The notes under the pieces: generated by a model | Databases searched by the model: none | Told to the model about the DNA's origin: nothing | Seen by the model: the letters and a program-made list of their open reading frames with translations, nothing else | In this document: piece by piece, positions 17,592 to 25,880 of the stretch | How positions within the stretch are numbered: position 1 is the first letter of the stretch | Layout of the letters: each line of letters begins with the position of its first letter | Made by a program: the position numbers and the translations under genes | Source: Petrocella atlantisensis | Lineage (GTDB): Bacteria; Bacillota; Clostridia; Lachnospirales; Vallitaleaceae | Length of the DNA: 64,000 nt | Assembly (NCBI RefSeq): GCF_900538275.1 | Contig: NZ_LR130778.1 | Location: 434,001-498,000 of the forward strand | Direction of reading: 5' to 3'

Positions 17592-18893
17592 TTATCTCTT
17601 AAGATTTACAAGTTCTTGTAGCAGTTCGTCTGAAGAAGTTATAATTCTTGAATTTGCTTGGAAACCTCTCTGGGTTGTGATCATTTCTGTAAACTCTCTT
17701 GATAGGTCTACATTCGACATCTCAAGAACGCCGGAATTGAAACTTCCACCTCTTGATGTAATATCTTGACCGAGTCCGTCAAAGTCGCCTGAATTCGTAG
17801 TTGCTACAAACAGATTACTTCCCACTTTTTGAAGTCCTGCAGGGTTTTGAAATGCTGCAACGACAATCTGTCCAAGTAATTTGGTTTGTCCGTTGGTGTA
17901 TCTACCGATAACTTTTCCATCGCCGCCAACTTCGAATCCGGATATACTACCGGCTTGATTCCCAGAACCGATGCCATTGATGTCACCTGAGATTGCCTCA
18001 AGTGTTGTATTACCGGCAAAAAGGGTTAAGTCTCCAAAGTCAACAGACATGGTGCTAAAAGTTGAAAATGGTGTTACCAAGTTGGTCATATCAAATGTGT
18101 CAGGTCCTGCTATAATCTTACCTGTAGCAGGATCAAACTCTATAATCTGAGCAATCGGTGCCAACCCTGTAGCCACGCCTACATTCCCGTCTGCATCGGT
18201 GATACCAGCGTCTGTTAAAGTGATGGTAAACTGGTTCTCATTGGCTAAAGGCAAGTTGGTAATACGATATTCAGCTGTATATCTATAACCTAAACTATCA
18301 TAAAAGTTAGCTGTAAAAGGCACACCATTTGGATCTGACAATTGGGTATCATTGATGTTAATATTACCTGATAAAGTTATATTCTCAGTTGCACTAGGTT
18401 CAGAATAAAGATTAACCGGATTCAGAATCTGAATCGGCTCAACTTGTCCTTTTTGTACTTCTCCAGTAGCCTGATCGGCTTTCCAACCCATAACATTTAG
18501 ACCTTCAGGTGTAACCAGATTGCCTGCTTCATCGATTCTAAATGCGCCGGCTCTAGTAAATTTGTTACCTGTTATATCACTGACAACAAAAAAGCCGTCG
18601 CCTTCGATTTTAAGATCTAGGGGATTGTCCGTACGTTGTGCCGCACCTTCGCCCATGTCAATATCCACTGAAGATATAGAAGAACCAAGACCTATTTGCA
18701 TTGGATTTCTACCACCGGTGTTTTCACTTGCGCCACTAGCACCTTGTATGGTTTGACTAAATACTTCACTGAAGGTAACACGGCTACTTTTAAATCCCAC
18801 TGTGTTAACATTCGCGATGTTATTACCTATAACATCCATTTTTGTTTGGTGAATCCTAAGACCTGAAACACCTGAGTACATTGAACGCATCAT
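17592..18893 (-). CDS. flgE: FlgE, flagellar hook protein
   Basis: FlgE builds the flexible hook. The N-terminus has the rod/hook signature MYSGVSGLRIHQTKMDVIGN, then NIANVNTVGFKSSRV. The C-terminus carries the paired motif SNVDLSREFTEMITTQRGFQ, and the variable D1/D2 domains lie between. The open frame extends upstream to 18941, but AGGAGG lies 9 bases before the ATG at 18893, whose product begins MMRSMYSG as in homologues. FlgE and FlgF/FlgG are related; length (433 residues) and position beside flgD favour FlgE. Confidence 0.94.
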   Translation of the reverse strand: MMRSMYSGVSGLRIHQTKMDVIGNNIANVNTVGFKSSRVTFSEVFSQTIQGASGASENTGGRNPMQIGLGSSISSVDIDMGEGAAQRTDNPLDLKIEGDGFFVVSDITGNKFTRAGAFRIDEAGNLVTPEGLNVMGWKADQATGEVQKGQVEPIQILNPVNLYSEPSATENITLSGNININDTQLSDPNGVPFTANFYDSLGYRYTAEYRITNLPLANENQFTITLTDAGITDADGNVGVATGLAPIAQIIEFDPATGKIIAGPDTFDMTNLVTPFSTFSTMSVDFGDLTLFAGNTTLEAISGDINGIGSGNQAGSISGFEVGGDGKVIGRYTNGQTKLLGQIVVAAFQNPAGLQKVGSNLFVATTNSGDFDGLGQDITSRGGSFNSGVLEMSNVDLSREFTEMITTQRGFQANSRIITSSDELLQELVNLKR

Positions 18894-18974
18894 AATGTAC
18901 AACCTCCTTATGTCTATACTGTATCGAAACTTCTCTGTCATTTAAAGTTTCATAGCTTCCTTCATGAGGTCCGG

Positions 18975-19364
18975 CTATATCAATACAGCACCATCTATGT
19001 TTGTAAATACATGTTCTCTAGCTTCTGATTGATCTAGAGCGGTTACAACTGTTTTATTCTCAATATTAACGACTAACGCTACGTTATCCATTAAGACGAG
19101 TGATTCTTTGATACCTTTAGCTTCTGCTTTGTTAACGCCTGCCTCTAGTCTGGTCATTTGGTCATCTGACAATTCAATCTGTCTTACATCCAAGCGCATA
19201 CTGGCATGTTTTGAGAATTTCAGCTTATCTTGACTTTGAATCTGTTGTTGCAAAATATTTGCAAACTTATTGGTGTCTATGTTCTTGTTCTCTATGGATT
19301 TGGTTCTTAGTTGTTCTCCTTGAACCTGTCTAATCGGCGGTATGGGTCTATTTTGAATGATCAT
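18975..19364 (-). CDS. TIGR02530-type flagellar operon protein
   Basis: This 129-residue protein fits the conserved flagellar-operon family TIGR02530, which lies between flgD and flgE in many Firmicutes. Recognisable core: LKFSKHASMRLDVRQIELS, AKGIKESLVLMDNVALVVN and VFTNIDGAVLI. It is soluble with no signal peptide. Its role is not established; a hook-assembly helper is a guess from position only. AAGGAGG lies 9 bases before the ATG. Confidence 0.85.
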   Translation of the reverse strand: MIIQNRPIPPIRQVQGEQLRTKSIENKNIDTNKFANILQQQIQSQDKLKFSKHASMRLDVRQIELSDDQMTRLEAGVNKAEAKGIKESLVLMDNVALVVNIENKTVVTALDQSEAREHVFTNIDGAVLI

Positions 19365-19378
19365 TCAATTCCGCCTCC

Positions 19379-19930
19379 TTACTGTCCTTCTTCTACATTT
19401 TCAACCGGTTCTTCTTCTGTCTCATCTGCTGTTAAACGGTCAATTTTTTCATTGATAGATACAAGAGCTTCATTCATCTTGTTGATTGCACCAATCATCG
19501 CTTCGTTGCTTGTTTCCTTGTCATTAAGCACGGCTTCAACTTTTGCTAGTGCTACATCCACACCATCCACGTTTAGAAATGCTTCTCCACCTTTTAAAGT
19601 AACACTTTGTACAACACCTTCTACATACTCACTTTCTCCGGAAACTTCATTGAATGATACACCCAATACAGTTTTCCCTATTAAGCTATATGCTTGTTGC
19701 ATGGTTGAACTTGTGTTTAGGTTCTGCATCTGCTCTAAAGATGAAAATTGAGCCATTTGTGCTAAGAAGTCCTCATTTTTTGCCGGTTCCAAAGGATCTT
19801 GATAACGCATTTGAGTCACAAGTAGTTGAAGAAAAGCATCTTTGTTCAGATTGTCTGACTTGGCTTTATCTTTTGTTGCATCCATACCATATTTGGCCAT
19901 GATGTCTTGTATAGAATCTACTGTTGCCAT
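19379..19930 (-). CDS. flgD: FlgD, hook-cap scaffolding protein
   Basis: FlgD caps the growing hook and guides FlgE polymerisation. The N-terminal signature is clear (DAFLQLLVTQMRYQDPLEP, then QMAQFSSLEQMQNL at about 33-72), followed by a short beta-rich region and an acidic C-terminus. At 183 residues it is shorter than the enterobacterial protein, as is common in Firmicutes. It stands between fliK and the TIGR02530 gene, with GGTGG before the ATG. Confidence 0.93.
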   Translation of the reverse strand: MATVDSIQDIMAKYGMDATKDKAKSDNLNKDAFLQLLVTQMRYQDPLEPAKNEDFLAQMAQFSSLEQMQNLNTSSTMQQAYSLIGKTVLGVSFNEVSGESEYVEGVVQSVTLKGGEAFLNVDGVDVALAKVEAVLNDKETSNEAMIGAINKMNEALVSINEKIDRLTADETEEEPVENVEEGQ

Positions 19931-19942
19931 TTTGTCACCACC

Positions 19943-21346
19943 TTACGCTGAGTACTCCACCGTATGTTCCATATTGCCATCCATATCTTTTGGAGTCTCT
20001 GTTGACTTGATTTCCGGTTGAGCTACTTCTATATTATGAAGTCTATTCAAACGGTTGATTCTGTCTTGTCTGGTTTTATTAAAAGATTGACGTTGATCAC
20101 TTTGCTCTTTTTGATGATAATGCAAATTTGCATTGCCGAGCGTTACTTCAATCTTATCCACTTTGATACCTTGTTGTTCGAGCTGACTTTTTAACTGCCC
20201 GATGTTACTTTCAATCATTTGTTTCACCACTTCATTTTCTGCCACAAATTGCCCTTTTACCAAACCTTGCTCGGCAACTACCGATACAGCTATTTTCCCT
20301 AGGTTTCCGGGGTTCAATTGCAGATTCATGGAGGTTCTTGTGTCAGAGAGATTAACTATGGCTTTTGTTACAATCTGATTGATGATATCGTTTGTACTCA
20401 CTTGCTGATATTTGACTTCACCAGCCTTATTTACCACAACTACTTCTTTAAGATCTGTTGTGTTCTGAGAAAACAATGTATTAAAAGATTGATCACCTTT
20501 TTGTTTACCTGTTTCCTTTTGATCATATTCAGTTGTGACTTTTTGGCTTCTCATATCATGGATTTCCAACTTAACCTCTTGCTTACTACCTTGGCTGTCT
20601 TCCGTTTCAGTGCTTATAGCACTTGAAGGGATTTCTCCGTTCATGGCTACCACTTGATTATCTGCCATTGGCATTTTACCTTCTGCTAGATGATTCATTG
20701 CAGCTACAACCTCTTCTTCACTCATGTTAACGGATTCAAGTAATGCTTTTAATTCCGTTTGTATCGCTTTAAAGCTTTCAAAAGCCTCACCATGGGTTAA
20801 TAAAGAAGTCTCTTCTAACTGAAACACTTCGCCAAGAAGTTCTGATAGACTGTTCATGTTTAGTAAATCAAAAACATTCATATCCATAGTCTCCAGATTC
20901 AATTGTAGCGTTTCCTCCGGTATGCCTAATAATTCACTGACGATGGTTAATGCCATCTGCTCAAGTGCACTATAGTCGACCATAATCATGTCTTCTGTAA
21001 CAGTCTCAAGTTCTGATGTTTCCTCAACCGTTTTCTCTTTGGTTGTTGCATTCGGTGTCTTTGTTTCCGTTTCATTCATTGGCTTGATTTTTTCTTTTTG
21101 GTCTTCGGCTGGGTCGCTATTTTTACTGACTGCGGCTTTATCCACTTCGACATTTGAAGGCTTCTTCATTTTTTCTTTGCTTAAAGCTTCAAATTCTTTT
21201 TTATCAAGTTGCTGAATGTCTTTTTCGCGACTGTAAACCTTCGAGAATTCTTTGTTTGAGGCATTGTTTAAGTTGGTATTGCTCTTGTGAGTTCCAAAAT
21301 TCGAATTCATCAATGTTGCAACGTTTTGATTTGCAACTGAATTCAT
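19943..21346 (-). CDS. fliK: FliK, hook-length control protein
   Basis: FliK is the secreted ruler that measures hook length and triggers the FlhB substrate switch. The first about 300 residues are low-complexity, rich in Lys, Glu, Thr and Ser, as expected for the ruler. The C-terminal Flg_hook domain (about 335-425) carries LNLQLNPGNLG-like residues (MNLQLNPGNLGKIAV) and the GIKVDKIEVTLG segment. It is placed between the ylxF-like gene and flgD, with AAAGGAG 6 bases before the ATG. The 220-base gap upstream is filled by a tandem palindromic repeat. Confidence 0.9.
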   Translation of the reverse strand: MNSVANQNVATLMNSNFGTHKSNTNLNNASNKEFSKVYSREKDIQQLDKKEFEALSKEKMKKPSNVEVDKAAVSKNSDPAEDQKEKIKPMNETETKTPNATTKEKTVEETSELETVTEDMIMVDYSALEQMALTIVSELLGIPEETLQLNLETMDMNVFDLLNMNSLSELLGEVFQLEETSLLTHGEAFESFKAIQTELKALLESVNMSEEEVVAAMNHLAEGKMPMADNQVVAMNGEIPSSAISTETEDSQGSKQEVKLEIHDMRSQKVTTEYDQKETGKQKGDQSFNTLFSQNTTDLKEVVVVNKAGEVKYQQVSTNDIINQIVTKAIVNLSDTRTSMNLQLNPGNLGKIAVSVVAEQGLVKGQFVAENEVVKQMIESNIGQLKSQLEQQGIKVDKIEVTLGNANLHYHQKEQSDQRQSFNKTRQDRINRLNRLHNIEVAQPEIKSTETPKDMDGNMEHTVEYSA

Positions 21347-21369
21347 AAGTGTCTCCTTTCTTGTTCTTT

Positions 21370-21570
21370 ACTCTGCTACAGGAAAGTCTTTATTGTTTCA
21401 GCTTTGAAGACCAGCTGAAACTGTCTTGGCACTTTCCTTCCGTGAACAATTTGTAAGCAAATTGTTCATTACTCTGCTACAGGAAAGTCTTTATTGTTTC
21501 AGCTTTGAAGACCAGCTGAAACTGTCTTGGCACTTTCCTTCCGTGAACAATTTGTAAGCAAATTGTTCAT
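21370..21570. repeat. Tandem 101-bp palindromic repeat between the ylxF-like gene and fliK
   Basis: Two essentially identical units (21370-21470 and 21471-21570) fill the gap. Each holds two structures. One is a perfect hairpin with 10-bp arms GAACAATTTG / CAAATTGTTC and a 4-base loop. The other is a nested pair, GTTTCAGCT / AGCTGAAAC inside AGGAAAGT / ACTTTCCT. The last unit supplies the TGA stop of the upstream gene, so repeat and coding sequence overlap by a few bases. The sequence just before unit 1 (TTGTTCTTTACTCTG) resembles the unit junction. Each unit also contains a 22-codon frame starting with ATG, which I do not call as a gene. It may be a mobile palindromic element or an operon attenuator. 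Confidence 0.9.
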
Positions 21571-22289
21571 GGATAAATATAAGATGTGATTCTTGCTGCG
21601 GTTCTAGGTTCCATTAAACCCATAATCTTTGCTGCTTGATCCGGTGATACACCTTTTATAATGGCTGCCACTTGATCCATCTGGGTTATACTCATGCTCT
21701 CTAAAACCGGTGCTGCTTGAGCAGGCTTCATGTTTTGATAGATGTCTACTGTCTCTTTAAGCGTTTCATCGAAAACAACCTCGCCAATCATACTTTCATA
21801 CAAGGCAACGGCATTTTCAGGATACATTTTTTCGAACCATTCCGTATAGACAATAGCCGCCGGTGTTGTTGCTAATAGTTCATCAAATTGGGCCTTGTCT
21901 TCTTGAAACTGGACTTGGTTGGCTTCGAATATCCTTAATCGCTCAACTTCGGCTGTCAAATCAGATAATTGCTCACCTATATTTTCGGCTTCTTCACTCT
22001 TTTCCATTAGCATTTTTTCAGTTATTTTCAATATTTCTACGGCTTCTTCCACTGTTTCAAAGTTATAGGCTTCTACGTCTTCTTCACTCACTTCCGGCAT
22101 TTTGGGTAAAATCATATTAAGTACAGGTACATCTTTTATGACGGGTCCTATGACCGTAGTTCCTAAACCACCGACATCAAACTTAATCAAAGCGGCCAAT
22201 GCAATGGCCAACACCAATAAACCGACCAAAATGCCCCCAACTATTTTCATTATATTGTTTTCCCGATCTTCTGAATTATCTCTTGCCAT
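21567..22289 (-). CDS. YlxF/MotE-like membrane protein with MgtE N-terminal-type domain
   Basis: The 240-residue protein has one N-terminal membrane helix (about 15-38), a coiled-coil-forming Glu-rich stretch (about 75-125) and a C-terminal helical repeat like the MgtE intracellular N domain (MKPAQAAPVLESM, then VSPDQAAKIMGLMEP). B. subtilis has ylxF between fliJ and fliK, the same place as here. Related proteins (MotE, FlbB) support stator or motor assembly; a similar role here is inference. AAGGAGG precedes the ATG. The stop codon lies inside the 101-bp repeat. Confidence 0.8.
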   Translation of the reverse strand: MARDNSEDRENNIMKIVGGILVGLLVLAIALAALIKFDVGGLGTTVIGPVIKDVPVLNMILPKMPEVSEEDVEAYNFETVEEAVEILKITEKMLMEKSEEAENIGEQLSDLTAEVERLRIFEANQVQFQEDKAQFDELLATTPAAIVYTEWFEKMYPENAVALYESMIGEVVFDETLKETVDIYQNMKPAQAAPVLESMSITQMDQVAAIIKGVSPDQAAKIMGLMEPRTAARITSYIYP

Positions 22290-22301
22290 TTTTGCCTCCT
22301 T

Positions 22302-22754
22302 TTATTCTTCACCGGATTTAGTTGAGTAGCGAAAGCCGACGATCTCATCCAATATTTTTATTTCTTTATATTTCTCTTCTTCTAAGAATACATTCAGAGC
22401 CTTTTCTTTTAGCTTTTCTTGTATCTTTTTCTCCTCTAGGGCCTTTTGTAAAGCCTTTCTTTTTGATTCTACTTTATCTTTGGCTTTTACAACCACTTGC
22501 TTTTGAGCTTTATAGGCTTTCTCGTAATAATTAACGTTATGATTTTGCCTCTGAAATTCGGAAACAGATTGGGATTGTTTTTGACGTTCCCTAAAATCCT
22601 CAATAGTTGCATCAAGCTCTGCTTTGATTGCTTCTTGCCTATCTGTCTCCACCTTGTGGTCCATCATGGCTTTTGCTAGCTCCATTTTTTTCTGTTCTTC
22701 AATTTTTGTTTTTACATTCAAAATGTTTTCCATAGAATAATGGAATTTTGCCAT
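22302..22754 (-). CDS. fliJ: FliJ, flagellar export chaperone/ATPase stalk
   Basis: FliJ is a coiled-coil protein that sits in the FliI hexamer and links it to FlhA. The protein is one long charged heptad-rich helix pair with the typical beginning MAKFHYSMENILNVK. The frame runs back to a TTG at 22763, but the ATG at 22754 gives the usual FliJ start. It lies directly after fliI. Confidence 0.9.
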   Translation of the reverse strand: MAKFHYSMENILNVKTKIEEQKKMELAKAMMDHKVETDRQEAIKAELDATIEDFRERQKQSQSVSEFQRQNHNVNYYEKAYKAQKQVVVKAKDKVESKRKALQKALEEKKIQEKLKEKALNVFLEEEKYKEIKILDEIVGFRYSTKSGEE

Positions 22755-22765
22755 ACGTATCAACC

Positions 22766-24070
22766 CTATTCAAATATTTTTCCTAATTTGTCAACCACTT
22801 CATCAAAATCATAGTTTTCATGGGTGTATTGTGTTAAAAACGCTTTAATCTGTTGATATTTTTTGATAGCATCGTCAATCTCCGGATTACTACCTTTTGC
22901 ATATGCTCCTATATTAATCAAATCTTCTGCATCGTTGTATACGGACAAACTTGATTTTAGTCTATTGGCTAATGCAAGATGCTCAGTTGTTGCAATATCC
23001 GTCATAACCCTTGAAATACTTTGTAATATGTCAATCGCAGGATAATGGTTTCTATTGGCCATTTTTCTTGATAAGACAATATGGCCATCCAATATCCCTC
23101 TTGCTGCATCCGTAATGGGTTCATTCATATCATCCCCGTCAACCAATACTGTATACAGGGCTGTTATTGAACCCATATCCGAGTTCCCTGCTCGCTCTAA
23201 TAGCTTGGGCATGACTGCAAAGACAGATGGGGTATAACCTCTACTAACCGGCGGTTCACCTATAGCAAGCCCTATTTCTCGTTGAGCCATAGAAAAACGT
23301 GTTAAGGAATCCATCATTAGCATTACATCTTTACCTTGATCTCTGAAGTATTCTGCTATTGCTGTTGCCGTTTTTGCCGCTTTTTGCCTTATGAGTGCCG
23401 GTTTATCTGATGTTGCCACAACGACAACGGAACGCTTCAAACCCTCTTCTCCTAAGTCTTTTTCTATAAACTCACGCACCTCACGTCCACGCTCTCCTAT
23501 AAGGGCTATGACGTTCACGTCTGCATGGGTATTTCTTGCAATCATACCTAATAACGTACTTTTTCCAACACCACTACCTGCAAATATCCCTACCCTTTGA
23601 CCTTTACCTATGGTTAAGATACCATCTATCGCTTTGACACCCATAGGCAATACCTCTGTAATCCTACTTCTCTTCAAAGGATCCGGTGCACCTTGCTCTA
23701 TTGGGTACATATCCTTTGAGTATACAGGCTCAAGCTCATCAATGGGTTTGCCCAGACCGTCCACAATTCGTCCTAACAGTCGACTACCTACCGATATTCT
23801 AAGTTCGTGACCGATGGCTTCAACAATACATCCGGGGCCGATACCGGCCAAGTCATCTAGTGGCATCAAAAGAATCTTATTTTCTTTAAAACCGACCACT
23901 TCTGCAAGAACTTTTGCACCACTTGTAGGAGAGCTTATGGTGCATAGCTCCCCTAGGTTAACACTGGGTCCTAAGGATTCAATGGTTAATCCTATGATTT
24001 TGCTGACTCTACCCAAATGTTTGATATATGATTTTTCGACCAAGGCCTCATACTTGTCCATGCTGATCAT
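22766..24070 (-). CDS. fliI: FliI, flagellar export ATPase
   Basis: FliI is the F1-beta-like ATPase that energises flagellar export. Walker A GSGVGKST is at residues 165-172, followed by the ALIGERGREVREF motif, a Walker B segment (VMLMMDSLTRF) and the SRGYTPSVF loop. The N-terminal beta-barrel domain is about 1-95. Length (434) is standard. It is encoded between fliH, its inhibitor and peripheral stalk, and fliJ. Confidence 0.97.
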   Translation of the reverse strand: MISMDKYEALVEKSYIKHLGRVSKIIGLTIESLGPSVNLGELCTISSPTSGAKVLAEVVGFKENKILLMPLDDLAGIGPGCIVEAIGHELRISVGSRLLGRIVDGLGKPIDELEPVYSKDMYPIEQGAPDPLKRSRITEVLPMGVKAIDGILTIGKGQRVGIFAGSGVGKSTLLGMIARNTHADVNVIALIGERGREVREFIEKDLGEEGLKRSVVVVATSDKPALIRQKAAKTATAIAEYFRDQGKDVMLMMDSLTRFSMAQREIGLAIGEPPVSRGYTPSVFAVMPKLLERAGNSDMGSITALYTVLVDGDDMNEPITDAARGILDGHIVLSRKMANRNHYPAIDILQSISRVMTDIATTEHLALANRLKSSLSVYNDAEDLINIGAYAKGSNPEIDDAIKKYQQIKAFLTQYTHENYDFDEVVDKLGKIFE

Positions 24071-24081
24071 ATGTACCCTCT

Positions 24082-24885
24082 CTAATGGCCTGAAGTCATA
24101 CTTCCCAGACTTTCTTTTATTAATTTAAGTTCTTTTTGCAGACTTTCAAGCCTAACTTGTAAACTGCAATCAATGTTTCCCATGTCAGTTTCAATAAAAC
24201 ATTGGTTCTTTTCTAAAGTAATTTCTTTCAGTATTTCTAAGTTCACTTTTTCACTTAAATTCTCACTCAATTCGTCTTTATGCGCTACAAGATGATCAAA
24301 ATCCTCAGATGAGCATTTTATAACGATACTGCCATAAATATTGATTTCTTCAAAAGCAAGTCGTACCAGATACAAAATTATATCCGGATCGTCTGCATAA
24401 CGACCAATCATTTTATAAAGCAACTGGCTGATAATCTCAGCTACTTTAGGTTCAAAATCACGAATATATGCTTCATTCTGAGCCAACATAGCCTCACGTT
24501 CTTGCTCAAGCTGATTCATTTTAAGTTCTATGGCAGACTTAGCTGCTACAATACCTTCTTCATAACCGGCCTCAAAGCCTTCTTCTCTCGCTTGCTCTTT
24601 AATTTGTTCACCCTTACTGTGTGCTTCATCCAGCATTTCCTTAACTAAAAGCTCTGTTTCCTCTACGGCAATAGTATGAGAGCCATCAATCACATCGTCA
24701 TCAATGGCTTCTCCTTCATATTCGTTATGCTCTAACCCACCCTCTACATCAAAATCATTTTCTCCTACTTCTTTTTGAACAGGATGAATGATATGTGGAT
24801 TATGTGGATCTATTGTTTGAATTTCCTTACGTATTTCCGACATGGACACAAAGGGTGCTTTAATAATCTTAGACAATGATTTCAT
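24082..24885 (-). CDS. fliH: FliH, negative regulator of the FliI ATPase
   Basis: FliH binds FliI and tethers it to the C-ring. The N-terminal 90 residues are acidic, the middle has GxxxG-type repeats in a helix (EEGFEAGYEEGIVAAK, about 105-120), and the C-terminal domain resembles V/F-ATPase peripheral-stalk proteins. The frame starts at a GTG at 24897 inside fliG, but the ATG at 24885 gives the common N-terminus MKSLSKIIK. It overlaps the end of fliG by 17 bases. Confidence 0.9.
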   Translation of the reverse strand: MKSLSKIIKAPFVSMSEIRKEIQTIDPHNPHIIHPVQKEVGENDFDVEGGLEHNEYEGEAIDDDVIDGSHTIAVEETELLVKEMLDEAHSKGEQIKEQAREEGFEAGYEEGIVAAKSAIELKMNQLEQEREAMLAQNEAYIRDFEPKVAEIISQLLYKMIGRYADDPDIILYLVRLAFEEINIYGSIVIKCSSEDFDHLVAHKDELSENLSEKVNLEILKEITLEKNQCFIETDMGNIDCSLQVRLESLQKELKLIKESLGSMTSGH

Positions 24886-25876
24886 CCCCTCCACCACGTG
24901 ATATTACGATTTCACCTGCATCTTCAAGTTTTCTAATGATGTTAACAATCTTTTGCTGGGCTTCTTCAACATCTTTTAAACGAATCGGACCCATAAATTC
25001 CATTTCTTCTTTAATCATTGCTGCTAAGCGTTTGGAAAGATTATTGAATATAACCTTTTGCACTTCTTCACCTGAACCTTTTAGGGCTATGCCAAGTTCA
25101 TTATTATCGACTTCACGAAGAATACGTTGAATCGAGCGGTCATCTAGTGACAGAATATCTTCAAAGACAAACATTTTCTTACGAATCTCTTCAGCTAACT
25201 CCGTATCTTCAATCTCAAGGGTTTCCATAATATGTTTTTCAGTACTTCTATCTACAGAGTTTAGAATTTGTACAATGGCATCTACACCACCAACAATCGT
25301 AAAGTCCTGGGTCATAAGTGAAGATAGCTTTCTTTCTAATACATCTTCTACATCTTTAATGACATCCGGAGACGTCCTATCCATCTGTGCAATTCTTCTA
25401 GCTACATCAGCTTGCTTTTCCTGTGGTAGTGCTGCCAGAACCATTGATGCTTGCTGTGGATTAAGATAGGATAAAATCAATGCAATGGTCTGATTATGCT
25501 CATCTTGAATATAATTCAGTAACTGTCCCGGATCCGTCTTTCTGACAAACTCAAAAGGTCTAACTTGAAGGGAGGAGGTAAGCCTACCAATTACTTCCAT
25601 CGCCCGATCTGTTCCAAGGGCTTTTTCAAGAAGCTCTTTGGCATAGCCGATACCACCTTCCGCTATGTAGGACTGAGCCAGACATATCTGGTAAAATTCG
25701 TTAATAATATTTTCTTTATCTTTTGGCGATATTGCTCTTGTATTCGCAATCTGTAAAGTTAATTCTTCTATCTCTTCTTCTTTCAAGTGCTTGAAAATCA
25801 TAGAAGACTTCTCCGGACCGAGAGCTATGAGCAATATTGCTGCCTTTTCAATACCACGCTGCTGTTGACTTGCCAT
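24869..25876 (-). CDS. fliG: FliG, flagellar motor switch/torque protein
   Basis: FliG links the MS-ring to the C-ring and takes torque from MotA. N-terminal (about 10-110), middle (about 115-190, with LNYIQDEHNQTIALILSYL) and C-terminal (about 200-330) domains are all present. The torque helix is recognisable in DDRSIQRILREVDNNELGIA. The frame extends to 25897, but the ATG at 25876 follows the fliF stop closely with GGGAG at good spacing and yields the usual MASQQQRGIEKAA start. Confidence 0.96.
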   Translation of the reverse strand: MASQQQRGIEKAAILLIALGPEKSSMIFKHLKEEEIEELTLQIANTRAISPKDKENIINEFYQICLAQSYIAEGGIGYAKELLEKALGTDRAMEVIGRLTSSLQVRPFEFVRKTDPGQLLNYIQDEHNQTIALILSYLNPQQASMVLAALPQEKQADVARRIAQMDRTSPDVIKDVEDVLERKLSSLMTQDFTIVGGVDAIVQILNSVDRSTEKHIMETLEIEDTELAEEIRKKMFVFEDILSLDDRSIQRILREVDNNELGIALKGSGEEVQKVIFNNLSKRLAAMIKEEMEFMGPIRLKDVEEAQQKIVNIIRKLEDAGEIVISRGGGDEIIV

Positions 25877-25880
25877 TCTA

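Noticed and set aside
21400-21570. 22-codon ATG frames inside each 101-bp unit
   Set aside because: The start sits in the palindrome itself and no ribosome site precedes it; coding is unlikely.
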